From JAJDNS01 sp963578825 (GTDB taxonomy: Bacteria > Acidobacteriota > Vicinamibacteria > Fen-336), in assembly GCA_963578825.1 (NCBI GenBank), contig CAUZDW010000011.1:47058-111057 (forward strand): 64,000 bases of DNA. Direction: 5' to 3'. The notes under the pieces were generated by a model, which saw nothing but the letters and a program-made list of their open reading frames with translations, was not told the origin of the DNA and made no database searches. This document shows, piece by piece, positions 28,142 through 34,987 of this stretch. A program made the translations under genes and the position numbers. Numbering within the stretch: the first letter of the stretch is position 1; each line of letters opens with the position of its first letter.

Positions 28142-28854
28142 GACCTCGGCCCGAAGCTCTGCTCGCCGGACGGGAGCGGCACGACGCGACCGTGCTCGAT
28201 GGTGAACACCCGGTCGGCCCGGGCGGCCACCTGGGTGCTGTGGGTCGCGACGACGAGGGTGCGTCCCGTCCCTCGGGTCACCCGGTCGAGCAGAGCCATC
28301 ACGGTCCGGCCCGTTTCGTCGTCCAGGTTTCCGGTGGGCTCGTCGGCCAGGAGGATGCGCGGCGCCTGGACGAGGGCACGGGCGATGGCCACGCGCTGCT
28401 GCTCCCCGCCGGAGAGGCGGTCTGGGAACGACTCCTCGCGATCGGACAACCCCACGTCGCCCAGGCACACCCGAGCCCTCTCGGCGGCATCCTCCGGAGA
28501 GAGTCCCCTGAGGTCCGCCGGAAGCTGCACGTTCTCCAGCACTCGCAGCGTGGGGATCAGGTTGAAGAACTGGAAGACAAAGCCGAGGTGGTCACGCCGG
28601 AAGAGGGTCCGCTCGGCCGACGAGAGTCGGCTCAGGCAGGTCCCGGCCACCCAGACCTCGCCGCCGGTCGGCGAGTCGATTCCCGCCACCAGGTTGAGCA
28701 GCGTGCTCTTGCCGCTCCCGCTGCGCCCGTGCACGGCGACGACCTCACCTTCCGCGAAGGACACGCTTGCGTCTTCGAGGACGTGGCGGGTCTCGGCACC
28801 CTCGGTGTAGTGCTTGCTGACGCGGTCGAGGCGGATGATGGGATCGGAGAGCAT
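28138..28854 (-). CDS. ABC transporter ATP-binding protein (LolD/MacB-like)
   Basis: The 238-residue ATPase has Walker A GRSGSGKSTLLNLVAGID, Q-loop FVFQFFNLIPTL, the signature LSGGEQQRVAIARAL, Walker B ILLADEPTGNLDDETG and the H-loop VVATHSTQVA. The NLD after the Walker B is characteristic of the LolD/MacB/FtsE group that pairs with FtsX-like permeases. First gene of the ATPase-permease-AttH unit; divergent from the CDF transporter gene across ~90 bp. Confidence 0.93.
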   Translation of the reverse strand: MLSDPIIRLDRVSKHYTEGAETRHVLEDASVSFAEGEVVAVHGRSGSGKSTLLNLVAGIDSPTGGEVWVAGTCLSRLSSAERTLFRRDHLGFVFQFFNLIPTLRVLENVQLPADLRGLSPEDAAERARVCLGDVGLSDREESFPDRLSGGEQQRVAIARALVQAPRILLADEPTGNLDDETGRTVMALLDRVTRGTGRTLVVATHSTQVAARADRVFTIEHGRVVPLPSGEQSFGPRS

Positions 28855-28946
28855 GGGAACGCAGGTTAGCCCATCCGGGTTGCCCCTTCATCCCCCAGCC
28901 GCTAGCATGCCCGGCTACGACACAACCCCCAAGGAGCACAAGACCC

Positions 28947-29870
28947 GTGGCCTCAGGCTCGAGGAAGGTCATCTACGCCGCCCTGGCCGGCAACGCCCTG
29001 ATCTCGGTCACGAAGTTCGTCGCCGCCACCCTCACGGGGAGCTCGGCGATGTTCTCCGAGGCGATCCACTCCGTCGTGGACACGGGCAACCAGGTGCTCC
29101 TGCTCTGGGGTCTCCGTCGCTCGAAGAAGCCGCCAGACGAGCGTTTTCCCTTCGGCCACGGGAAGGAGATCTACTTCTGGAGCTTCATCGTGGCCATCCT
29201 CATCTTTGCGGTGGGCGCCGGCATCTCCGTCTACGAGGGCATCACGCACCTCTTCCACCCCCGCCCGATCGAGAACGCCCTGATCAGCTACGTCGTCCTC
29301 GGCTTCGCCATGGTGTTCGAGGGCGCGGCGTGGCTATTCGCCTGGAAGGAGTTCACGAAGATCAAGGGACGGTTTGGCACCATCCAGGCCGTGCAAAGGG
29401 GGAAAGACCCCTCGACGTTCGTCGTCCTCTTCGAGGACACCGCGGCCATGGCGGGTCTCGTCGTCGCTTTCCTGGGGATCTTCCTGGGCCAGGTGACCGG
29501 GAACCTTTACTTCGACGGCGCCGCCTCCGTCCTCATCGGGCTCATCCTCGGCGGCACGGCGATCTGGCTCGCCTACGAGACACACGGGCTCCTGATCGGC
29601 GAGGGCGCCAATCCCGAGGTCCTGGAGGCCATCCGGCAGATCGTGGGTCGCCACCACATCATCCAGCACGTCAACGAGGTGGCGACCATGCACATGGGTC
29701 CCGAGTACATCCTCGTGAACCTGAGCGTCGACTTCCGGAGCGAGGCTTCCTCGGACGACGTGGAGTCGGTGGTGAGAGCACTCGACGGAGAGCTCAAGGC
29801 CGCCCTGCCACGAGTCAAGCGGGTCTTCGTAGAAGCCGAGGCGCGCAGAGGAACCCCGAAGGTGACCTAG
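28947..29870 (+). CDS. Cation diffusion facilitator family transporter
   Basis: The 307-residue protein exchanges divalent metal (Zn, Co, Mn or Fe) for protons across the inner membrane. It has six transmembrane helices, with SEAIHSVVDTGNQVLL in TM2 and FEDTAAMAGLVVAFLG in TM5 carrying the metal-site Asp/His residues, FPFGHGKEIYFWSF at the TM3 entry, and a C-terminal cytoplasmic domain (HHIIQHVNEVATMHMGPEYI). Length is normal. GTG start. It stands alone; the larger metal-efflux set is at 39.7-46 kb. Confidence 0.9.
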   Translation: MASGSRKVIYAALAGNALISVTKFVAATLTGSSAMFSEAIHSVVDTGNQVLLLWGLRRSKKPPDERFPFGHGKEIYFWSFIVAILIFAVGAGISVYEGITHLFHPRPIENALISYVVLGFAMVFEGAAWLFAWKEFTKIKGRFGTIQAVQRGKDPSTFVVLFEDTAAMAGLVVAFLGIFLGQVTGNLYFDGAASVLIGLILGGTAIWLAYETHGLLIGEGANPEVLEAIRQIVGRHHIIQHVNEVATMHMGPEYILVNLSVDFRSEASSDDVESVVRALDGELKAALPRVKRVFVEAEARRGTPKVT

Positions 29871-29911
29871 GTTTTTGTCACCCTCGGTCCTGCACGCGCC
29901 TCGACGGGGTC

Positions 29912-29998
29912 CTACTCGCCTTCGCTGCCCTTGAGCTCCACCAGGACGACCGAGATGTCCGTGAGAGCCTTCGGCGCGTGTGTCTCGGCAGGGGTCCA
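29912..29998 (-). pseudogene. 3' remnant of a cupin-domain gene
   Basis: Reading the minus strand, TGG ACC CCT GCC opens a frame that ends at a TAG (29914-29912) and encodes WTPAETHAPKALTDISVVLV followed by ELKGSEGE. WTPAETH near the end and VVLVELK at the end are typical of the C-terminal strand of small cupin proteins. There is no start and no upstream part: the frame runs into a tRNA-Gln 5' half. The fragment is only ~29 codons, so the family call is moderate. Confidence 0.5.
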
Positions 29999-30032
29999 AA
30001 GCCCCGCGCCTTAACCACTTGGCCACGCCCCA
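29991..30032 (-). tRNA. tRNA-Gln (TTG) 5' half, truncated in the anticodon arm
   Basis: The minus strand from 30032 reads TGGGGCG, TG, then a D arm GCC-AAGTGGTTAA-GGC, a base G, then anticodon stem CGGGG, loop CTTTGGA (anticodon TTG at loop positions 3-5) and CCCC of the 3' side of the stem. This is the normal first 42 nt of a bacterial tRNA-Gln. The variable loop, T arm and 3' acceptor strand are missing: the next bases belong to a cupin gene tail. The shared TGGACCCC at 29991-29998 marks the junction. Non-functional as it stands. Confidence 0.7.
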
Positions 30033-30047
30033 ACGCGTGGGGTAGCG

Positions 30048-30311
30048 CTACCCCTCCGAGCCCTCCTCGCCTGTGGCCTCCCCCTCCGCCGGGGGTGGCT
30101 CGGGTGCGGCCGCTGCCTCGGGGTCCGCTGCCTCGGGGTCCGCTGCCTCGGGGTCCGCTGCCTCGGGGTCCGCTGCCTCAGGGGCCGCTGCCTCAGGGGC
30201 CGCTGCCTCGGAGGCCGCTGCCTCAGGGGCCGCTGCCTCGGGGGTCTCTTCCGCCTGTTGGCAGCCCACGAGGGCAACAATCGACATGAAAACTATTGCG
30301 TATCGCATCAT
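30048..30311 (-). CDS. Small lipoprotein with Pro-Glu-Ala-Ala-x repeats
   Basis: The 87-residue product has a lipoprotein signal (IVFMSIVALVGC, lipobox ending at Cys17), then about nine pentapeptide repeats of the type PEAAA/PEAAD and a Pro/Glu/Gly-rich end. After processing it would be an acidic, rod-like or disordered chain attached to a membrane. A good AAGGAG lies just upstream of the paired ATGs (30311 or 30308). No homologous family is recognised; repeats of this kind vary in number between strains. It lies 15 bp from the tRNA-Gln half. Confidence 0.65.
   Translation of the reverse strand: MMRYAIVFMSIVALVGCQQAEETPEAAAPEAAASEAAAPEAAAPEAADPEAADPEAADPEAADPEAAAAPEPPPAEGEATGEEGSEG
30106..30240 (-). 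repeat. Tandem 15-bp repeat, nine units, inside the lipoprotein gene
   Basis: Nine consecutive 15-bp units (plus-strand form gggtccgctgcctcg with variants ggggcc- and gaggcc-) encode the pentapeptide array. Units 2-5 are nearly identical, which points to recent slippage or unequal crossing over. Confidence 0.9.
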
Positions 30312-30382
30312 TCCTTCTCCTTCACATTCTCGATGCGCAAGCTAGCACACACCACCCACCGAATGAAAGCCCTTGCCAGCGT

Positions 30383-31138
30383 CTACTCCCGCTCGTCGCC
30401 CTCGACGGAGGGCTCGGCCTGGGACGACTGCTCGCCGTCGGCGAGCGGCACCTCGGTGGGACTCGGGGCCTCGATCGCGCGCTTGAGTCCGGGCACGTCG
30501 ACCTCCTCGCCCAGGACCTCGGCGAACTCCTCGATCTGCGGCAGCTCGTCGAGGTCCTTCAGGCCGAAGTGGAGGAGAAACTGCTTCGTGGTGCCGTAGA
30601 GCATGGGCCGGCCCACCACCTCCTTGCGCCCGGTGATGCGGATGAGACGCTTCTCGAGCAGCGTCTTGACCACGCCCTGGGACCTCACGCCCCGGAGCTC
30701 GATGATCTCGGGCAGGGTGGCAGGCTGCCTGTAGGCGATGACCGCCAGCGTCTCCAGAGCCTGAATGGACAGGCGCGTCGGCACCTTCGGGTCGAGCAGC
30801 TCCCGGACCCAGTCGTTGTACTCGGGGCGGGTCGTAATCTGCCACCCGCCGGCCACCTCGATGAGCTGGAGGCCCCGGTCGTCCCCTGCGTAGCTCTCCT
30901 TCAACTCCTGGAGCGCCCGCTGCCAATCCTCCTTCCCGACGCCTCCGAGCACCCGGCCGATCTCCCGCGCCGTCAGGGGTTGGGGTGCGGCGAACACCAT
31001 GGCCTCGACGATGGCGCGCAGCTCGCACGGCGGGAGGACGGAGCCGTCCTCGGCCTCGGCGGTATCGGGCTCCACGGCGGCCTGCTCTTCGGCAACCGGT
31101 GCGTCTTTGTGTGTGTCCTTCGCGTGCTTCTCGGCCAA
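30383..31138 (-). CDS. scpB: Segregation and condensation protein B
   Basis: ScpB forms the kleisin-associated winged-helix dimer of the SMC-ScpAB condensin. The 251-residue product has an acidic N-terminus, the first winged helix (LRAIVEAMVFAAPQPLTARE), the conserved LSIQALETLAVIAYRQPATL and GVVKTLLEKRLIRITGRKEV, and an acidic C-terminal tail. The TTG at 31138 is chosen because GGGAGAGGG lies just upstream and it falls 13 bp after the scpA stop; an in-frame start at 31204 would overlap scpA. Order trpS-scpA-scpB is one transcription unit. Confidence 0.9.
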   Translation of the reverse strand: MAEKHAKDTHKDAPVAEEQAAVEPDTAEAEDGSVLPPCELRAIVEAMVFAAPQPLTAREIGRVLGGVGKEDWQRALQELKESYAGDDRGLQLIEVAGGWQITTRPEYNDWVRELLDPKVPTRLSIQALETLAVIAYRQPATLPEIIELRGVRSQGVVKTLLEKRLIRITGRKEVVGRPMLYGTTKQFLLHFGLKDLDELPQIEEFAEVLGEEVDVPGLKRAIEAPSPTEVPLADGEQSSQAEPSVEGDERE

Positions 31139-31151
31139 CGGTCCCTCTCCC

Positions 31152-32093
31152 CTACGCCGGTGTGGGCGTTCCCTCGGCGGCCGGGCCCACCGGGCGGAAG
31201 ACACGGATGGCGCCGAACCTCCCCCGCTGGTAGACGCGGACCTGCTTGAGCCTCACGAGCTCGAGAAGGGCCAAGAACGTCGTGATCATCTGGCCCTTCG
31301 TCTCGAGCGAGGCGAACAACTCCAGGAACTCGAGCGACTCGCCCGCCACGATCATCGCCAGGAGCTCGACCATCCGCTCCTCCACGCTCGGCCCCTCGGT
31401 CTCGATCTCGTGAGCCAGGAGCGACTTGCGCCGGTCCAGCAGCCCCTTGAAGGCGGCGATGAGGTCGTACAGCCCCGCCTCGAGCATTTCCTCGCCGGAG
31501 TCGTCGAGTGTGGGCAGTACGGTGTCGGGTCGGGTCCACTGGGCGGCCCGAATCTGGGCCTGCTGGTGCAGGAGCCCCGCCGCGTCCTTGTAGCGCTGGA
31601 GCTCCAGCAGCCGCCGCACGAGCTCCTCACGGGGATCGACGTAGTCCTCCTCTCCCTCCGCCTCCGTGGGCTCCACCGGGACGAGCATCTTGGACTTGAT
31701 GTGGATGAGGGTCGCCGCCATCACCATGAACTCACCGGCCACGTCGAGGTTCAGCTCCTGCATCAGGTCGAGGTATTCCATGTAGTCGCGGGTGATGGGA
31801 GCGATGGGGATGTCGTAAATGTCGATCTTGTCCCGTCGGATGAGGTAGAGGAGAAAGTCGAGGGGACCCTCGAAGAGCGCCAGGTGTATGCGGGGGACGT
31901 CCTCGGGAAGAGTGGACTCGACACCCTCGGGAACCGTGATCCGCTCGGGCTTCTCTTCTCCATCCGGTTCAGGGTCCCCGGGCGAGACCTCGTCATGGGC
32001 TGACTCACGCTTCTCATCCTCATTCGGGCGGGGCTCCGCCGTCGCGGCCGGCTCGTCGGCCCTCTCGGGTGCCGGTTTGGGGTCGTCGCTCAC
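31152..32093 (-). CDS. scpA: Segregation and condensation protein A (kleisin)
   Basis: ScpA bridges the heads of the SMC dimer. The 313-residue product carries an acidic, Pro/Glu-rich N-terminal extension (residues ~1-60), the kleisin N-domain (HLALFEGPLDFLLYLIRRDK and IDIYDIPIAPITRDYMEYL), VAGEFMVMAATLIHIKSKML and the C-terminal winged helix (TFLALLELVRLKQVRVYQ). The GTG start overlaps the trpS stop (GTGA). Confidence 0.93.
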   Translation of the reverse strand: MSDDPKPAPERADEPAATAEPRPNEDEKRESAHDEVSPGDPEPDGEEKPERITVPEGVESTLPEDVPRIHLALFEGPLDFLLYLIRRDKIDIYDIPIAPITRDYMEYLDLMQELNLDVAGEFMVMAATLIHIKSKMLVPVEPTEAEGEEDYVDPREELVRRLLELQRYKDAAGLLHQQAQIRAAQWTRPDTVLPTLDDSGEEMLEAGLYDLIAAFKGLLDRRKSLLAHEIETEGPSVEERMVELLAMIVAGESLEFLELFASLETKGQMITTFLALLELVRLKQVRVYQRGRFGAIRVFRPVGPAAEGTPTPA

Positions 32094-33088
32094 GACGTCC
32101 GATAGTCGATCTTCATCGCCGTCCGGACCTCGTCCATTGTGGCCTTGGCAACGGCACGCGCCCTCTTAGAGCCCTCCCGCAGGATGTCCCACACAGTGTC
32201 CGGCCGCGAGGCGAACTCGGGCCTCCGCGCGTGGATTCCGGCCAGGCGCTCGAGCATGTGATCGGTCAGCTTGCCCTTGCAGTCGATGCAGCCGATGCCG
32301 GCGGTGCGGCACCCCTGCGCCGCCCACTCCCGTGTCTGCTCGGAGGAAAAGGCCCTGTGGAGGTCGAAAACGGGGCACTTGTCCGGGTCGCCCGGATCCG
32401 TGCGCCGCATGCGCGCCGGGTCGGTCAGCATCGGACGAATCTTCTTCCGCACCGTGTCAGGGTCGTCCTTCAGGTACACGGCGTTGTTGTAGGACTTCGA
32501 CATCTTGCGGCCGTCGGTGCCGGGAATGCGCTTGGCGACGGTATGAAGCGTCTTCGGCTCCGGGAACACTGGGCCGTAGAGTTTGTTGAAGCGGCGGACG
32601 ATCTCACGCGTCAGCTCGACGTGGGCGGCCTGGTCCTCCCCCACCGGGACAGCAACCGCCTTATAGATGATGATGTCGGCCGTCTGGAGAAGCGGGTATC
32701 CCAGAAAACCGTAGGTCGAGAGGTCCTTCCCGGTGAGCTGCTTCTGCTGCTCCTTGTAGGACGGCACCCGCTCCAGCCACGGCACCGGCACGACCATGGA
32801 AAGAAGCAGGTGCAGCTCCGCGTGCTCCGGCACCAGGCTCTGGATGAAGAGCGTCGAGCGCTCTGGGGCGAGGCCGGCGGCCAGCCAATCGGTGGCCACC
32901 TCGACCACGTTCTCCTGGATGGCCGAGGGGTCGGCGTAGTCGGTGGTGAGCGAGTGCCAGTCGACGATGGAGAAGAAGCAGTCGTAGGTGTCCTGGAGGC
33001 CCACCCAGTTGTCGAGGGCGCCCATCAGATTTCCGAGATGGAGCGGCCCCGTGGGGCGCATGCCGGAGAGGATGCGAGGGTTGGGCAT
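32090..33088 (-). CDS. trpS: Tryptophanyl-tRNA synthetase
   Basis: The enzyme charges tRNA-Trp. The 332-residue product starts MPNPRILSGMRPTGPLHLGN, containing the HIGH-equivalent LHLGN, and has GRKMSKSYNNAVYL (KMSKS loop), DWHSLTTDYAD and a class I catalytic core of normal length. The ATG at 33088 places the conserved RILSGMRPTG at the N-terminus; the open frame extends 12 codons further with no conservation and overlaps the preceding gene. It overlaps scpA downstream. Confidence 0.95.
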   Translation of the reverse strand: MPNPRILSGMRPTGPLHLGNLMGALDNWVGLQDTYDCFFSIVDWHSLTTDYADPSAIQENVVEVATDWLAAGLAPERSTLFIQSLVPEHAELHLLLSMVVPVPWLERVPSYKEQQKQLTGKDLSTYGFLGYPLLQTADIIIYKAVAVPVGEDQAAHVELTREIVRRFNKLYGPVFPEPKTLHTVAKRIPGTDGRKMSKSYNNAVYLKDDPDTVRKKIRPMLTDPARMRRTDPGDPDKCPVFDLHRAFSSEQTREWAAQGCRTAGIGCIDCKGKLTDHMLERLAGIHARRPEFASRPDTVWDILREGSKRARAVAKATMDEVRTAMKIDYRTS

Positions 33089-33095
33089 GGATGTC

Positions 33096-33743
33096 CTAGA
33101 AGGCGAGGCCGTAGAGGAAGCCAAGGACGAAGTCGAGAACCGGCGAGAGCACCTTGAAGAGCGCCCCGGTCATCACGAGAGCGAGCAGGATGTAGCCGCC
33201 GTAGGGACCAATCGCCCGGACGTAGCGGTGGCCAAGGCCGTTGGGGAGCGCCCACTGGAAGATGTGGGAGCCATCGAGCGGGGGCAGCGGCACGAGATTG
33301 AAGATCGCAAGAAGGACGTTCAGCTGCACTCCCAGCATCAGAAATAGGATGACGGGGTGGGTCGCCGTCGGCTCGGCGATCACGCGGACGGCAACGAAAA
33401 GGCCCGCGGTGAAGAGCACCGCGAGAAGCAGGTTCGAAACGGGGCCTGCGCCCGAAACGATGATCTGACCCCGCTTGAGGTTCTTGAAGTACCGGGGGTC
33501 CACCGGGGTGGGCTTGGCCCACCCGAGGAGCGGCACCCCGGTGAAGATCATCAGGAGGGGCATCACGATCGTCCCGATGATGTCGATGTGCACCAGTGGG
33601 TTGAGGCTGATTCGACCCTGGGACTGAGCGGTTGGATCGCCCTCCATCAGGGCCGTCAAGGCGTGAGCTGACTCGTGCACCGACAGGCTGAAGAGCAGCA
33701 CGATGTAGGCGGTCAGGCCGTAGGCGAGAGTCTCGGCGTTCAG
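33096..33743 (-). CDS. Site-2 protease (M50) family membrane metalloprotease
   Basis: The product has the zinc motif SVHESAHALTALM (HExxH) in its first helix, GRISLNPLVHIDIIGTIVMP, and the second metal-binding motif NLVPLPPLDG, with about five to six transmembrane segments: a compact S2P of the rhomboid-sized group. The first in-frame GTG (33701) would cut into the first helix. A CTG at 33743 gives MNAETLAYGLTAYIVLLFSL, matching relatives' N-termini, and has AAGGAG six bases upstream; a stop codon lies 9 bp further up. I therefore prefer the rare CTG start (215 residues). Ends 7 bp before trpS. Substrate unknown. Confidence 0.85.
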   Translation of the reverse strand: MNAETLAYGLTAYIVLLFSLSVHESAHALTALMEGDPTAQSQGRISLNPLVHIDIIGTIVMPLLMIFTGVPLLGWAKPTPVDPRYFKNLKRGQIIVSGAGPVSNLLLAVLFTAGLFVAVRVIAEPTATHPVILFLMLGVQLNVLLAIFNLVPLPPLDGSHIFQWALPNGLGHRYVRAIGPYGGYILLALVMTGALFKVLSPVLDFVLGFLYGLAF

Positions 33744-33826
33744 GTCGGGCTCCTTCTGTCAGGGCGAAACCGCGATGCTAGCACAGGGCGACGACCGCCC
33801 GTTCCCCGAGGGCGTACAATCGCCCG

Positions 33827-34978
33827 GTGACTGCCCCGACCGCCCCGCCCGCCCCCACTGAGATCGCCGCCGCCCTCGAGAAACGGATCATCGGCCAGAA
33901 GGAGGCCGTCCGCGAAATGTCGGTGGCACTGGCCAAGAAGCTGGCCGGTCTCAAGGTCGGCAACATCCTGATGATCGGCTCCTCGGGGTCGGGCAAGACG
34001 ACGCTCATGACCGCAGTCGAGGAGCACCTCGCCGCCGATCCCGCGCTTTCTTTACGATCCACGGTGATCCGCGTGCACGCCAACGTGCTCGGCGAGGAGG
34101 CGCAGCTCGGTCACCCTGGCGAGAAGCTCCTGACCCGGCTCCTCGACCGCGCACGCCAGCAGCTCGGTCTGGACGCCCCGGTGGAACGCCTCCTGGAGCA
34201 GGCCTCCCACGGACTCGTCTTCGTGGACGAGGTCGACAAGATCCGCAGCCAGGTCGGGGGCCAGCCCAACATCGCCGGGATTCGGGCACAGGAAGCCCTC
34301 CTCACGCTGATCGAGAACGAGGCCGTGCCCTTCACGCTGCCCGACTGGGCAGGAGGAAAGACGATCAACGTCGACTCGAGCGGCATACTCTTCGTCTGCG
34401 CCGGGGCCTTCGAGGGCCTCTACGACGCCGTCTTCCATCGGGTGACCTACGGCAAGGACCAGGGGGCTCTCAAGCCCGTCACGGTCGTCGACGAGACGGG
34501 GCGCGCGTCCGAAGAGCTGCAGTTTTCGCTCAGGGACTGGCTCAAGCACGAGGATCTCTTCGAGTACGGTGTGAGCCCGCAGTTTCTCTCGCGCTTCGAC
34601 GCCGTCGTCCTCCTCGAGGCCCTGGGAGAGGACGAGCTCCTGCGAATCCTGGCGGAGGGTCCGGACTCGGGCCTCCGGCAGTCCCAGACCTACTTTGCGA
34701 GCTTCGGCGTGCGCCTCGAGGTGACGAAAGACGCCGCACGCCGGATTGCCCGGGAGGCGGCGCGCCAGCCGCGTCTCGGAGCGCGGGCCCTCAAGGAGGT
34801 CCTGCGGCGCATCGTGAGCCCCCTCGAGTTCGACCCCAGGGCGTCCGCCGGACCAGATGGCGTGCTTCGAATCGACAAGAAGCGCGTGGAGTCCGTGCTC
34901 GACGCAGGGGCCCGGGAGGGACAGTCATCGTCCACCGTCGGCGGATGGGACCAGAGCTACCCCGCCCACTCAGGGTAG
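33827..34978 (+). CDS. ClpX-like AAA+ ATPase without zinc-binding domain or ClpP loop
   Basis: The 383-residue protein aligns with the ClpX AAA+ core: Walker A GSSGSGKTTL (51-60), Walker B LVFVDEVDKIR (130-140), ILFVCAGAFEGL, GVSPQFLSRFDAVVLLEAL and the C-terminal sensor-2 GARALKEVLRRIVSPLEF. Two ClpX features are absent: the N-terminal four-cysteine zinc domain (the core begins at residue ~10) and the IGF tripeptide, whose place is taken by KDQGALKP after RVTYG. It is therefore probably an unfoldase or remodeller that does not feed ClpP. GTG start at 33827. It is divergent from the M50 protease-trpS-scpA-scpB unit. Confidence 0.82.
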   Translation: MTAPTAPPAPTEIAAALEKRIIGQKEAVREMSVALAKKLAGLKVGNILMIGSSGSGKTTLMTAVEEHLAADPALSLRSTVIRVHANVLGEEAQLGHPGEKLLTRLLDRARQQLGLDAPVERLLEQASHGLVFVDEVDKIRSQVGGQPNIAGIRAQEALLTLIENEAVPFTLPDWAGGKTINVDSSGILFVCAGAFEGLYDAVFHRVTYGKDQGALKPVTVVDETGRASEELQFSLRDWLKHEDLFEYGVSPQFLSRFDAVVLLEALGEDELLRILAEGPDSGLRQSQTYFASFGVRLEVTKDAARRIAREAARQPRLGARALKEVLRRIVSPLEFDPRASAGPDGVLRIDKKRVESVLDAGAREGQSSSTVGGWDQSYPAHSG

Positions 34979-34987
34979 GGGTCAGTC

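Noticed and set aside
26048..28810. Very long plus-strand open frame (920 codons) opposite the ABC permease gene
   Set aside because: Shadow of the GC-rich permease gene: low-complexity Gly/Arg/Glu composition, no domain, no ribosome site; the minus-strand frame has clear FtsX motifs.
30106..30240. Tandem repeats considered as a CRISPR array
   Set aside because: 15-bp contiguous units without spacers, inside a coding frame with a lipobox; not CRISPR. No CRISPR array was seen in the window.
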